NCBI GenBank assembly: GCA_019685575.1
Contig: JABFQO010000003.1
Location: forward strand, 62,001 to 126,000
Source: Candidatus Bathyarchaeota archaeon A05DMB-4
GTDB lineage: Archaea > Thermoproteota > Bathyarchaeia > Bathyarchaeales > SOJC01
Reading direction: 5' to 3'
DNA: 64,000 nt
The stretch's first letter is position 1; each line of letters opens with the position of its first letter. A program made the position numbers and the translations under genes. Positions 1-9,084 of this stretch are shown here, piece by piece. The notes under the pieces are model-generated. The model was not told the DNA's origin and did not search any database. It was given only the letters and a program-made list of their open reading frames with translations.

Positions 1-125
1 CCGTTGACGTAGGCTTGGTGATGCTTAGAGTGATGTATCCTTAATTGTTCCTCTGACATGTAGGGCGCTAGGTCTTTGTAGTCGTACGATAGTTTTGGCA
101 AAACATAAAATTTAGTCTGTTCCAA
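1..125 (-). CDS. Fe/Mn superoxide dismutase, N-terminal part (cut by window edge)
   Basis: Only the first 41 codons lie in the window. Read on the minus strand from a TTG start, they contain the typical N-terminal SOD pattern: a Leu-Pro-x-Leu-x-Tyr stretch, a Ser-Glu-Glu stretch, and the helix motif [12 protein letters not shown]. In this family the first His of that motif binds the catalytic metal, and the second His pair and the Tyr shape the active site. The enzyme converts superoxide to peroxide and oxygen in the cytoplasm. The TTG start is favoured by a GAGGTGAG ribosome-binding site at about 134-141. It lies downstream of korB on the same strand, with about 70 bases between. The metal type cannot be decided from this fragment. 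Confidence 0.88.
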   Translation of the reverse strand, partial: MEQTKFYVLPKLSYDYKDLAPYMSEEQLRIHHSKHHQAYVN

Positions 126-196
126 ACCTTTTTCTCACCTCTTTTAAGTTTAAATTATCCACTATTTTTAACTTCTGGAATCTTAGATGCCGCGGG

Positions 197-1054
197 CTAT
201 TTCATTTCTTCGAGCAGGGAATTTATGTTCACGTCGTCTATTGGTACTTTCGTGAGCGGCGTGTTCTTTATGTGAGTAAGGTTGTCGCGGTAAGTGGGTC
301 GTTCTTCCTTGTAGAATATGCCGATAGGTATGCGGTCGCCCCATTCGAAACTTTTTTCAATAGCCTTCTCGCGGCTGGTAACGTCGTGTCCCTCGTCTTG
401 AAGTTTATACACTCGTTTGCGGAACCAGTCATAAGTGTTAAGATAGTTGAAGGTCACGCACGGCTGAAACACGTCGATGTACCCGAACCCTTTGTGCCTA
501 ACCGCCTCCACAATCAGGCTCTGAAGATGTTTCGGGTCGCCTGCAAAACCGCGAGCAACAAACGTCCCGTGAGCAACAAGTGCGTGGGCTAACGGATTTA
601 ACGCTGGAGGAATCGCTCCGAAAGGCGTGGATTTGGTTTTGAAACCCGGCATGCTTGTTGAGGTTGCTTGACCTGTTGTTAAGCCGAGGATCATGTTGTT
701 GTGCACGATTAGTGTGATATCGATGTTTCTTCGAATGGCATGACAGAAATGGTCCCATCCCTCGTCATAACAGTCAGAGTCGCCGGAAAATCCTATAACA
801 GTCAAATCAGGGTTGACCAGTTTAATGCCCGTCGCCAAGGGTAAAACTCTGCCGTGAATGCCGTGAAAGCCGTTTACGTTTACATAATCGTTTATCTTTC
901 CATGGCAACCGATTCCTGACACCATGACCACTTGTTCTCGTTCGAATCCCAGTTCGACAAGGGCGCCCTTAAACGCTGAAAGAATACCGAAGTTTCCGCA
1001 TCCGGGGCACCACGTGTTCTTTTTGGGCGTGTTAAGGTCCTTTATTGTGACCAT
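197..1054 (-). CDS. korB: 2-oxoacid:ferredoxin oxidoreductase, beta subunit
   Basis: 285 residues. This is the thiamine-pyrophosphate-binding half of a 2-oxoacid:ferredoxin oxidoreductase, which oxidatively decarboxylates 2-oxoacids to acyl-CoA and reduces ferredoxin. Visible are the N-terminal CPGCG motif (residues 17-21), a GIGCHG motif near residue 48, the TPP/Mg motif that begins GDSD (about 91-94) and ends with the Asn-Asn pair near 119-120, and a late Cys in FQPCVTFN. The four cysteines match the usual [4Fe-4S] ligands. It follows korA with a two-base gap and is clearly co-transcribed with it. Which 2-oxoacid is used (pyruvate, 2-oxoglutarate or broad) cannot be read from sequence alone. 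Confidence 0.95.
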   Translation of the reverse strand: MVTIKDLNTPKKNTWCPGCGNFGILSAFKGALVELGFEREQVVMVSGIGCHGKINDYVNVNGFHGIHGRVLPLATGIKLVNPDLTVIGFSGDSDCYDEGWDHFCHAIRRNIDITLIVHNNMILGLTTGQATSTSMPGFKTKSTPFGAIPPALNPLAHALVAHGTFVARGFAGDPKHLQSLIVEAVRHKGFGYIDVFQPCVTFNYLNTYDWFRKRVYKLQDEGHDVTSREKAIEKSFEWGDRIPIGIFYKEERPTYRDNLTHIKNTPLTKVPIDDVNINSLLEEMK

Positions 1055-1056
1055 TC

Positions 1057-2808
1057 TTAAAGCACCTCCTTAATCTTTTGTGTTAAGGCGCCCGGGTTGA
1101 ACGGTCTTCCGTCATACTTGAGAATCTTATGATCCACATCGCGGAGGTTGTTGTCGCGTATAAGGCTTGAAAGTTGAGAAGTAACATTGTGCTCAATCGC
1201 GATTGTTTTCTTTGCGGTGCCAAGAATTTTCGCAACTTTCCTTGCTGGAAACGGGTGTAGGTAAATGATTTGCAGATAATTTACCGCGATGTTTTCTCGA
1301 CTAAGAAGTTTCATGGCTTCGAGTAAAGGTCCTTTAGTAGAGCCCCATGAAATTATAGTTGCTTGAGCGTCTTCTGGACCATAAAACTTAACTGTTTCTA
1401 TTCCGCGTTCTTCGAGTTCTTTAGTAAGGCAAACGAGTTTTCTCATTCTTTTATCGGCATTTTTTGTTGTCAATTCAGGGTCTTCAGTGGTGTACCCGTA
1501 CTCGTCTTTTTCGTCAGCACTGGTTCTAACGATTGCGCCCTTTGTTAACGGAAACGCTCTAGGTGAAACCTCTGTTTCGGTGATTTTATGCCTCTTATAC
1601 TCCTCTTGCTCAGTGTACTGGCCGGTTATTATGGCGCCTCTTTCAATCTTCACTCGGTTAATATCAAAAGGCTCAACTGACCTTTGGCTTTCGACTAGAT
1701 ACTTGTCGGTTAGAAGGATGACTGGCATCTGATACTTTTCAGCCCAATTAAACGCCCGCATTGTCTCATAAAAGCACTCTTCAATGTCGCCCGGCGCTAT
1801 GACCACTCTGGGAAACTCACCTTGTCCAGCGTGAATAACAAACCTCAAATCACCCTGCGCCGAATAAGTCGGCAACCCAGTGCTCGGACCTGGACGCTGC
1901 CCCATCACAATAACCACAGGCAATTCAGTCATACCCATCATTCCCAAAGCTTCACTCATCAAACAAAAACCACCGCCAGAAGTCGCTGTCATTGCACGAA
2001 CACCGGCAAATGCTGCGCCTGCAATCATGTTCGCCGCGGCGATTTCGCCTTCTGGAGGTATGACGATTATATCGTATTTTCTTTCGTTAGCCGCCATAAA
2101 ATGCAACAAGCCTGTAGTGGGCGTCATGGGATAACCAGCATAAAATTTGCATCCCGCTCTTAGTGCTCCTAAGCCGATTGCCTCGTTTCCCTCGACAAAT
2201 ATTCTCTGTTTATCAACAGAGTCTTTTTTCTTTAGTCTATACTCAAAATCGTCAGCGAAGTTGTTCTTAGCATAATCGTAGCCGATTCTCGAGGCTTTAA
2301 TGTTAGATTCTGCCACCTCAGCCTTAAACGTGTCCTTAAGAACCTTTTCGAACAACCCCAAGTCATAACCCACTATCGCTATCGTGGCGCCCAAGACGAT
2401 AGCGTTCTTCAACAACGGCTGCTCTCTGAACTGCTCGATAACAGTCTTCCTCAACGGTATCGGAAACAGTTTCAAATCTTTTCTTCCGATAAACTCATCA
2501 TTAACTGCAGAATCGTCTTTGTCGTAAACTATCCCTCCCCCAGAAGCCAGCTCAGTTCTATGAAGCTGAATTGTTTCTGCATTAAACGCGATAAGTAAAT
2601 CGACAAAGTCGGCTTGAGAATACACCTCTTCGGCGCTTATCCGAGCAACGTAAAAATTGTGTCCACCCCTGATAAGCGACTGGTAATCATTCGTGCCGAA
2701 CACATGAAGCCCACCCCGCATACACGCCTTAGCAAACAGAAAACCAGCACGGGTAATTCCTTCTCCAGCTTCGCCTCCAATCATCAAAGAAAACTCGTTA
2801 ACTTTCAT
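1057..2808 (-). CDS. korA: 2-oxoacid:ferredoxin oxidoreductase, fused gamma-alpha subunit
   Basis: 583 residues, the length of the fused gamma-alpha type known from Crenarchaeota. Residues about 5-190 are the gamma domain, with the Gly-rich GGEAGEGI motif (11-18). A linker of about 20 residues leads into the alpha domain, which carries YPMTP at 226-230, a variant of the family YPITP motif that contributes to substrate binding. The C-terminal part (about 470-583) resembles the usual domain II/III transketolase-like end. A GGTGAGG ribosome-binding site precedes the ATG. It is the first gene of a two-gene operon with korB and is divergent from the TusA-like gene. Confidence 0.95.
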   Translation of the reverse strand: MKVNEFSLMIGGEAGEGITRAGFLFAKACMRGGLHVFGTNDYQSLIRGGHNFYVARISAEEVYSQADFVDLLIAFNAETIQLHRTELASGGGIVYDKDDSAVNDEFIGRKDLKLFPIPLRKTVIEQFREQPLLKNAIVLGATIAIVGYDLGLFEKVLKDTFKAEVAESNIKASRIGYDYAKNNFADDFEYRLKKKDSVDKQRIFVEGNEAIGLGALRAGCKFYAGYPMTPTTGLLHFMAANERKYDIIVIPPEGEIAAANMIAGAAFAGVRAMTATSGGGFCLMSEALGMMGMTELPVVIVMGQRPGPSTGLPTYSAQGDLRFVIHAGQGEFPRVVIAPGDIEECFYETMRAFNWAEKYQMPVILLTDKYLVESQRSVEPFDINRVKIERGAIITGQYTEQEEYKRHKITETEVSPRAFPLTKGAIVRTSADEKDEYGYTTEDPELTTKNADKRMRKLVCLTKELEERGIETVKFYGPEDAQATIISWGSTKGPLLEAMKLLSRENIAVNYLQIIYLHPFPARKVAKILGTAKKTIAIEHNVTSQLSSLIRDNNLRDVDHKILKYDGRPFNPGALTQKIKEVL

Positions 2809-2952
2809 AAAATCCTCACCATTAAAAACAATCTATAATGTGTCTGAACATAAAAGAATTCTGCAATTAGCCCTCAACAGCCTAGTCTAAACTTCAAAAG
2901 CAAAAGTTTTTTTATCATCCATCAATCTAAGGCACTTTTGGAAGGAACAATC

Positions 2953-3189
2953 ATGAAGGACAAACCCGACAGAACCGTTGACTGCCTAGGCTTATACTGC
3001 CCAGAACCCGTGTTCAGAACAAGAATGGAACTGGACAACATGAAAATCGGAGAAACACTAGAAATCTTAGCAGACGACCCCGCAGCAGAAACAGACATAC
3101 GCAGCCTAGTAAAACGACTAGAACAAGAAATAATAAGCATAAACAAAGAAGGAAACACACTCCGCATACTAATCAAAAAAATAAAATAA
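2953..3189 (+). CDS. TusA-family sulfur-carrier protein
   Basis: 78 residues, the normal size for the TusA/SirA/YedF fold. The hallmark is the CPEP motif (Cys16-Pro-x-Pro19), where the Cys carries a persulfide in characterised members, and a second Cys lies at position 11. The family moves sulfur for tRNA thiolation, molybdenum or tungsten cofactor maturation or dissimilatory sulfur metabolism, and the partner cannot be told here. ATG at 2953 is chosen because GGAAGG lies just upstream; an in-frame TTG at 2938 is a weaker alternative. It is a single gene, divergent from korA, with a T-rich AT promoter region before it. Confidence 0.85.
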   Translation: MKDKPDRTVDCLGLYCPEPVFRTRMELDNMKIGETLEILADDPAAETDIRSLVKRLEQEIISINKEGNTLRILIKKIK

Positions 3190-3201
3190 AACCAAACCAC
3201 A

Positions 3202-3299
3202 CAAAGTGAACCGCCGGTTCTCTGTTCATATTTGCGGTATATTTGGATCCTAATAGGATCATATATGGAAGAGGGGCCTAGAGGCTGGCGAAGAAACGC
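3202..3299 (-). repeat. Dispersed palindromic repeat, copy A (98 bp)
   Basis: 98 bp almost identical (two differences by eye) to the reverse complement of 11175-11272, and related over 77 bp to 32651-32727 and 41591-41668. Inside are two inverted repeats: a GAACC-gcc-GGTTC hairpin at the left end and the 15-bp palindrome GATCCTATTAGGATC in the centre. It sits in the gap between the convergent TusA-like and protease genes. Strand is given so that all copies read in the same sense. There is no coding signal. Confidence 0.9.
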
Positions 3300-3355
3300 A
3301 CCCCTTGCAAAAGACAAATTGTCAAAGCCTTAAAGAACACAAAAACCTTTAACAT

Positions 3356-5248
3356 TCACATAAACTCTAAATGAACCTCCCCACTCTGCGGAACTCCATC
3401 GCGTTTTCCCTTATCTACCCAATGAAAAACATACACATCCCCAGAAAAGCCGCCAAGGTTCTTCGCAATCACTTCTTTAAAGTAAACGCCACTCGCCCAC
3501 GTTCCTTTCCAAGTAAAACCATACAACACCAAAACGAGATTAGTACCATCAACTAAAACTTCAACCACAAACATGTCCTCACGCCCAGATTCCGCGGCAG
3601 TCTTGCTTAAAGCCGCGACTACCACGCCCGCCCGAGAAACAAACATGAAATGTGTACCATTAGTCGCAAACTTTAGAGGCGTTAAACCAGCATCCTCGTA
3701 ATGTTGAACAGTTTTCATTGCGCATGGTCCACCAACCAAAACCACCGCGCTACTGGCAATTACAGAGGTATTAAGCGCGCCTGAAGGTAACAACAAATTA
3801 GCATCAGACGTAAAGCACTGTGTCTGCGGGTTCGTCAACAACCCATAAACAACCCCGCTAGCAACTATGTCATAAGAAGCTTCTGCACTACCACTTACGC
3901 CTGGATCAGCCAAAAGAAAATAAACCGTATTCGCTGGCGCTTCAATGATTCTGCTGCCTGTTAAAGAAACCGCTCGCGCCACAGCCTTGCGGGCATTTAC
4001 CCGACCATACCCATAATAAACGTCAAACCCTTTGGCACCTAAATCATCAGCGGTGATCAAAAGTTGGCTGCGAACTTGTTCATTACTTAAATACGGATAC
4101 TCGCTCCAAACAAGAGCCGCGACCCCTGCGACATGAGGCGCCGCCATCGAAGTTCCGCTAAAAGAAACATAAGTGTCCCACAAAAAAGTCGAATAAACGC
4201 TCGTTCCCGGCGCCGCAACGTCAACCCAATCGCCGTAAGTAGTAAAACTCGCAGGCTTATCTTTCTCGTTAGTAGCCGTAACCGCAACAACCTCCGAATA
4301 AGCTGCAGGATAATGCTTCTCGTTGTTACCCGTGTTCCCAGCAGCCGCAATCACCAACGCTCCCGCGTTCGTCGCGTACCTAACAGCATCATAAATCAAT
4401 TGACTGTCGCTACTGCTTCCCCAACTACAACTAATAATTCTCGCACCTTTATCAGCCGCATGAACTATAGCGTTCGCAAGATCATCCGCATAGCCTACGC
4501 CATTATACGCTAAACCCTTTTCAGCCATCACTCTAACTTGGGCAACACCGCTTATCCCAACACTATTGTTAGTAACTGCAGCAATTATACCCGCAACATG
4601 AGTGCCGTGTCCATGGTCATCAGCGGGATCCGAATCATCATTAACCCAATCGTAACCCAACGGAACGTAATTCGCTGAGAGGTCAGGATGCCTATAATAC
4701 ACGCCCGTGTCAACTATCGCCACGATTATTGACTTGTTGCCCTTCTGTGTTTCCCACGCTTTGTCAGCCTCAATTTTTTCGGGTGCCCACTGATTGATCC
4801 ATTCAGGGTCGTTTGTAATGGAGTCGACGGAGAATTTCCAGTTTGGCTCAACGTACTTGACACATTCTTCGCTTGCAACGTTTGCAACAAAACTCGAAAC
4901 CCTATCCGTCGGAACATTAATTGTGAGGCTTCTTATTTCATTCCCAATTGAGAATTGGTTGATTACATGCCCGTTTTTTTGGTTAACTAACGAAAAAAGC
5001 CTCAACACGTTTTCTTGGTAGCCTTCACGTAAACCAACCACCACCTCCACGTAATTGCCATTGTACGCAAAATTGAAAGTTGAAGCCGTCAAACCGGAAT
5101 TGCCAGCGTAAAAAGGCCACCGCCTAAACCAAGGCTTTTCCTCCAAAACCCCATACGAATAAATATCAAAGAGAATAATCACCGCTTGCAGTATGATAAC
5201 AAGTGTTAAAACGAAAGAAAACAACCGTCGAGTAAGGAACCCTTTCAT
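3356..5248 (-). CDS. Secreted or membrane-anchored subtilisin-like serine protease (S8)
   Basis: 630 residues. A positively charged start and a hydrophobic segment (about 10-28) make a signal peptide or anchor. Residues about 60-140 resemble an inhibitor-type propeptide. The S8 catalytic domain follows: Asp180 in VDTG, His214 in HGTHVAG, oxyanion Asn305 in AAGNTG, and Ser367 in SGTSMAAPHVAG. The last 190 residues form a separate domain with a VVLVGGP motif near 500 that is similar in pattern to the C-terminus of the large surface protein encoded next (5464-8955). This suggests a protease held in, or acting on, the surface layer. It has its own TATA box at 5348-5356. Confidence 0.93.
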   Translation of the reverse strand: MKGFLTRRLFSFVLTLVIILQAVIILFDIYSYGVLEEKPWFRRWPFYAGNSGLTASTFNFAYNGNYVEVVVGLREGYQENVLRLFSLVNQKNGHVINQFSIGNEIRSLTINVPTDRVSSFVANVASEECVKYVEPNWKFSVDSITNDPEWINQWAPEKIEADKAWETQKGNKSIIVAIVDTGVYYRHPDLSANYVPLGYDWVNDDSDPADDHGHGTHVAGIIAAVTNNSVGISGVAQVRVMAEKGLAYNGVGYADDLANAIVHAADKGARIISCSWGSSSDSQLIYDAVRYATNAGALVIAAAGNTGNNEKHYPAAYSEVVAVTATNEKDKPASFTTYGDWVDVAAPGTSVYSTFLWDTYVSFSGTSMAAPHVAGVAALVWSEYPYLSNEQVRSQLLITADDLGAKGFDVYYGYGRVNARKAVARAVSLTGSRIIEAPANTVYFLLADPGVSGSAEASYDIVASGVVYGLLTNPQTQCFTSDANLLLPSGALNTSVIASSAVVLVGGPCAMKTVQHYEDAGLTPLKFATNGTHFMFVSRAGVVVAALSKTAAESGREDMFVVEVLVDGTNLVLVLYGFTWKGTWASGVYFKEVIAKNLGGFSGDVYVFHWVDKGKRDGVPQSGEVHLEFM

Positions 5249-5346
5249 TTTAATTCATCGCGTCGTTTTGTTGAACAGTTCAAAGGTTTTACGTGGATAC
5301 AATATGTCTTTATTAAGACACATCCACTAAAAATAACGCAGAACTA

Positions 5347-5390
5347 CCTTATAAACTTTGCATACCTTAGGCATACATAGGCATAACAAA
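5347..5390 (-). promoter_or_regulatory. Protease promoter with phased GCATA repeats
   Basis: On the minus strand a TATA box (5348-5356, reading GTTTATAAGG) lies about 100 bases upstream of the protease ATG. Immediately upstream of the box are three GCATA units (about 5360, 5371 and 5381), spaced 10-11 bp, close to one DNA turn. That layout is typical of a binding site for a regulator next to the promoter, but no regulator is identified. Confidence 0.45.
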
Positions 5391-5463
5391 TATTAAAACT
5401 AGACGAAAACTCGACACAAAACAAAAAAACTGAGGAAAGAAAGAAGGGAGCTTGACCAACCTT

Positions 5464-8400
5464 TTACGGGTCGGCGTGTATATTGGTTGGCCAAGTAAAC
5501 GTCATCAGTTTGTGTTCAATGAACAGCCTTCTAGCAAGCGGTAACACATAGTTTGTCCTAACGTATGTCGCGCCGCCTTCACCAAGATACGTGAACTGCC
5601 CAAATCCAGTGCATTCCGTAAAGATGCCCAAGCTTTCCACAATGCTTATCGTTGGTGCACAAGAGCCTGTGTAGGTGAACTTCAGGATTATTGTTGTCAC
5701 GCCCGGTTGTAGGTATTGGAGGTAAGCGATCAATCCGTGTCTTAATGCGTAGCAGGCATAGTAGGTGTCCTGTCCGTTGTAGCCCCAAACGATAAAGCCT
5801 ATTGTACCGTTCAAGTCCAAGTATGTTGAGATCACTGCATACCCACCTGCGCCCGATGCTCCACCGTAGTACGCGCGTGTTTTGTTCCAGCAGCCTGGAG
5901 CATATATGCCCCATCCTGTCAGGTCTGAAGCTGAGACGTCGCTCTTTGTTAGGAAAGCGTCAGTAAAGTCGTTGAAGTATTCTGCTAGTCCGTTTGCTGA
6001 GGGCCCACCGACAACGATTATGTTGCTGCTTGAAATTGGATACGTTGAGCACCAATCGTCTTTGAGATGTAGTCGGTTTATGCTGTCTCGGTACTGTGAC
6101 CTTGATCTATTGGCTACTCCTTGCTCTCGGAGCAAGTAGGGCGCGTATGGTCCCCACGTAGCTTCTTTTAGTTCTAAGGCTGCCTTGTAGACTTCTATGT
6201 CTTTCCATTCTTCGAATGCGTCTGAGATCATTGCTGCGCCTGCCGAGTCGATGGCTGCAGAAACTGTGCCTACAACGCTCCATTCATAGCGTCCGATAGT
6301 GCAGAATTCGATAGTGGAGTAGAGAATCTTTATTGTGGTGCCTACTTTCAATGTTATTCGTTCGTATTCTTCTGTGTCTTCGTTATATCTATAGAATTTG
6401 AGTGTACCGTTGGTGAAGTCTATTGTGTAGTAGTCTCTGTACACGCCAGAGCTGGCTTCTGATGGATCAAGGGTTTCGTAGCTTTTTACACTGTCATGTC
6501 TCGCCCACAGCGTGCCGTTTATGAGCACTCGCTCAGCAAAAGTGTTGTATTGATCCCAATAGGACGGGATGAGTTTGTCTTCTTCCATGTTGTATACTCT
6601 TTCCTCGCGGATGCAACCTGCGCCGGTTAGATAGCCGACGTTTATGTCATCAATAAGATATTTTGCCAGAGTGCTGCCTGCGAGGTTGTAGCCAAGTTCC
6701 ACAACTATGTCTGTAACGTAGTAGTTTGCTAGTTTGTTTCTGTAAAAGTCAAAAGAGTGCCCGTTGTCTGTGGGTCCAGTGCCAGCGCCGGAGTCAACGC
6801 CGTTCATAGGTCCATTTGCGCCTTTTGTCCAAGAGTCTGAATCGTACCAGAAAGCATAATCAGCTGAGCGGTATGCAGAATTGTCATAACCCACGAACGT
6901 CGCTATGTTGGAGAGTTCAAGATGCGTCCATCCGGTGGGGCTGTCATATTCGTTGTTGTACATTTGGATGTTTACCCAACTGCTTGATGAACCGTTTGAA
7001 AGCTTCACGAAGATATGTGGTCCATAGTTTCCAGCGGTTAGTTTCTTGTACCAGAAGCTTATCTCGGTGAGGTTTCCGAATCTGTAGGTGCCGTTTTGTC
7101 CAAAGCCTTCAGGCGTGATTCTTACTCTTGCGTAGCCTGACGAATTTGCTTGAAGTAATAGTGCCCAGTTTTTGCTGTGCGCTGCGTATGTGCTGCCGTT
7201 TTCGTAGGAGTTAACCCAATCTGCAAGACTTCCAGCACCGCTGTACTGCAATTTGTAGCCATACCATGTTCCTGTACTCTTGTCTTGCCATATTCTATCG
7301 TTGAGACCGCTTGTAAGCGCAACGTAAGTAGCTGTACTTGTTAAAGTGGTCTTGTAAAGCCAATCACTTTCTTGCTTATGCACTGAATCACTTAGGTCCC
7401 ATGGATTGAATAGTTCATCTAGCTGATATTTAGCTTCGCGGTCTAGAACGTTCTCCGATTCATATTGAGCGTCGGGATGATGCCCATTTTGGTCAGCATC
7501 TGAAGCGTCGTGGATGTCTGTTATTCCGTAGGCTGTTATGCAACGGAATTGATTGGTTGACCGTGTTGTATTGGCCCATGTAAGGTCGAATGCCCACTCT
7601 CCTATGACGTATGGTGTTGCCGGTTCGTGGGGTGATGGGCTCATGTCGCTTTGCAACACGCCTTCTGTGGATTTGTAGACTACTCGTATATAATCGCTGG
7701 ATGTAGGCGCGTATACAGAGTAGAAATTCACACCCCAGTGTGTGCCGTTGTACATCCACTTGTAATGTGTACCTCTCGTTCGTACTACATCGTTTACGAA
7801 AACCATAGGTTCGGAGCTCCAGTGACCTTCGCCACGTGGATATTCCACGGGTACTTTTGTGCATGGATACCAAGTGTAGTTGTTGTAGTTTCTTCCTGGC
7901 CAATTACCTCTTAAGTAATAGTCATTCTGTGTCGAAAGTGTGCTAAGTCTCTGCTGGACCGTGGTGACGTCGAAAGCTTCAACATAGTTGACGGTGGTGT
8001 TAGGCCAGAAAGCTGCCCAGCCAACGTACGGGAGTGACTTGCTTATTATTTGGCAAACATCGTATCCGGCCGCTTTAGCTTCGTTGTAGTATGCGTACGA
8101 GCCGTTGTAAAATATATGTTTACTGTAGCTAGTGGATTGGTTAACAAACCAGTGTGCATAGGCAAGCGGGTGAGATGCGCGTTCCATGTCCCATTGCCCT
8201 CTTTCGCTGAATTCAATTTGCATCGTGCCAATGCCTTTGCCAACATCTACTCGTTTGATGTCCTTTATCCATAGAACGTATTTCTTCACTTTTTCAAATA
8301 TCACGTGGAAGGTAAGTTCGAGTATTTTATCGTTGTCAAAACCTGCCACGGTGGTGTTTGTTGAAATGACTGTTTTTAGTCTGTACACCGCTTTTCTTGG

Positions 8401-8955
8401 GCCGTCATAGATTGTTTCGATTGGATAGCTTTTTGCGTAAGCGTTTGTTTTTCTGCCACAGTATGGTGTGCTCAAGCCGCTTGAGACGTGTTGCCAGTCC
8501 AAGTCAGGAGGGTCGCCGCTGCCTAGTGTATCACTGTATAGAGCAAAGGCCCAAACGTTCTTGTATTGACCTGATTGAATGTAGGTGCAGTTTAGAACCC
8601 AGCCTTCGTTCCAGTCTTGTCGCGCTACGAAAGTGTTGGCAAACGGGTCAATGATTCCACTGTAGTTCAGGCCGCAGGGAGCGTAGGGGTTCATTAGTTC
8701 GCCGTATTTTGAAAAGCCAACATTTACGGACTTCTTTTCGTACGGATACAGCGAGTAAGTGTCATTGTGTAGAACACCGTAGATTTTTTTGTAGTCGGTT
8801 TCTGCATAGGGTTGTCCGAATATTGTTACGTCTCCTAAAGTGTTGGTCGACATCATTGACGCTACTATGCTTACTATGATAATTGCTGTCAGTAGAACTG
8901 CTAGTGTTGCCATTTTTGCTTTGTTGTTTATTCTCAAGTCTAATTTTTTTTCCAT
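5464..8955 (-). CDS. Large S-layer-like surface glycoprotein
   Basis: 1163 residues. It starts with a Lys/Arg-rich tip and one hydrophobic segment (about 15-34), consistent with export. The rest is rich in Tyr, Trp, Asn, Ser and Thr, has many Asn-x-Ser/Thr sequons and no further membrane span. The C-terminal 200 residues contain a VVGGP motif followed by a GTIGFIVWGYNGQDT stretch that parallels the C-terminus of the neighbouring protease. There is no obvious C-terminal membrane anchor. It is most likely the S-layer subunit or a major surface glycoprotein. A GGGGAT ribosome-binding site and AT-rich promoter precede it, and two glycosyltransferase genes follow on the same strand. I cannot match it to a named family with certainty. 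Confidence 0.7.
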   Translation of the reverse strand: MEKKLDLRINNKAKMATLAVLLTAIIIVSIVASMMSTNTLGDVTIFGQPYAETDYKKIYGVLHNDTYSLYPYEKKSVNVGFSKYGELMNPYAPCGLNYSGIIDPFANTFVARQDWNEGWVLNCTYIQSGQYKNVWAFALYSDTLGSGDPPDLDWQHVSSGLSTPYCGRKTNAYAKSYPIETIYDGPRKAVYRLKTVISTNTTVAGFDNDKILELTFHVIFEKVKKYVLWIKDIKRVDVGKGIGTMQIEFSERGQWDMERASHPLAYAHWFVNQSTSYSKHIFYNGSYAYYNEAKAAGYDVCQIISKSLPYVGWAAFWPNTTVNYVEAFDVTTVQQRLSTLSTQNDYYLRGNWPGRNYNNYTWYPCTKVPVEYPRGEGHWSSEPMVFVNDVVRTRGTHYKWMYNGTHWGVNFYSVYAPTSSDYIRVVYKSTEGVLQSDMSPSPHEPATPYVIGEWAFDLTWANTTRSTNQFRCITAYGITDIHDASDADQNGHHPDAQYESENVLDREAKYQLDELFNPWDLSDSVHKQESDWLYKTTLTSTATYVALTSGLNDRIWQDKSTGTWYGYKLQYSGAGSLADWVNSYENGSTYAAHSKNWALLLQANSSGYARVRITPEGFGQNGTYRFGNLTEISFWYKKLTAGNYGPHIFVKLSNGSSSSWVNIQMYNNEYDSPTGWTHLELSNIATFVGYDNSAYRSADYAFWYDSDSWTKGANGPMNGVDSGAGTGPTDNGHSFDFYRNKLANYYVTDIVVELGYNLAGSTLAKYLIDDINVGYLTGAGCIREERVYNMEEDKLIPSYWDQYNTFAERVLINGTLWARHDSVKSYETLDPSEASSGVYRDYYTIDFTNGTLKFYRYNEDTEEYERITLKVGTTIKILYSTIEFCTIGRYEWSVVGTVSAAIDSAGAAMISDAFEEWKDIEVYKAALELKEATWGPYAPYLLREQGVANRSRSQYRDSINRLHLKDDWCSTYPISSSNIIVVGGPSANGLAEYFNDFTDAFLTKSDVSASDLTGWGIYAPGCWNKTRAYYGGASGAGGYAVISTYLDLNGTIGFIVWGYNGQDTYYACYALRHGLIAYLQYLQPGVTTIILKFTYTGSCAPTISIVESLGIFTECTGFGQFTYLGEGGATYVRTNYVLPLARRLFIEHKLMTFTWPTNIHADP

Positions 8956-9084
8956 TTTTTTATCCCCATATTTAAGTCATGTATGAGTGAACGGTTATGC
9001 ATTTATTAAAAATTTTTTAGTGGTTCTGAATCCGATTTAGATGCATACTGATGATGGTTGTTTGAAAGTTTGGCTCTATCTAGG

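Noticed and set aside
1822-2163. Long plus-strand open frames opposite korA.
   Set aside because: Antisense shadows of a well-supported gene; no start signals and no known domain.
3202-3317. Open frames running through repeat copies A and B.
   Set aside because: The frames come from the repeat itself, differ between copies, and lack ribosome-binding sites.
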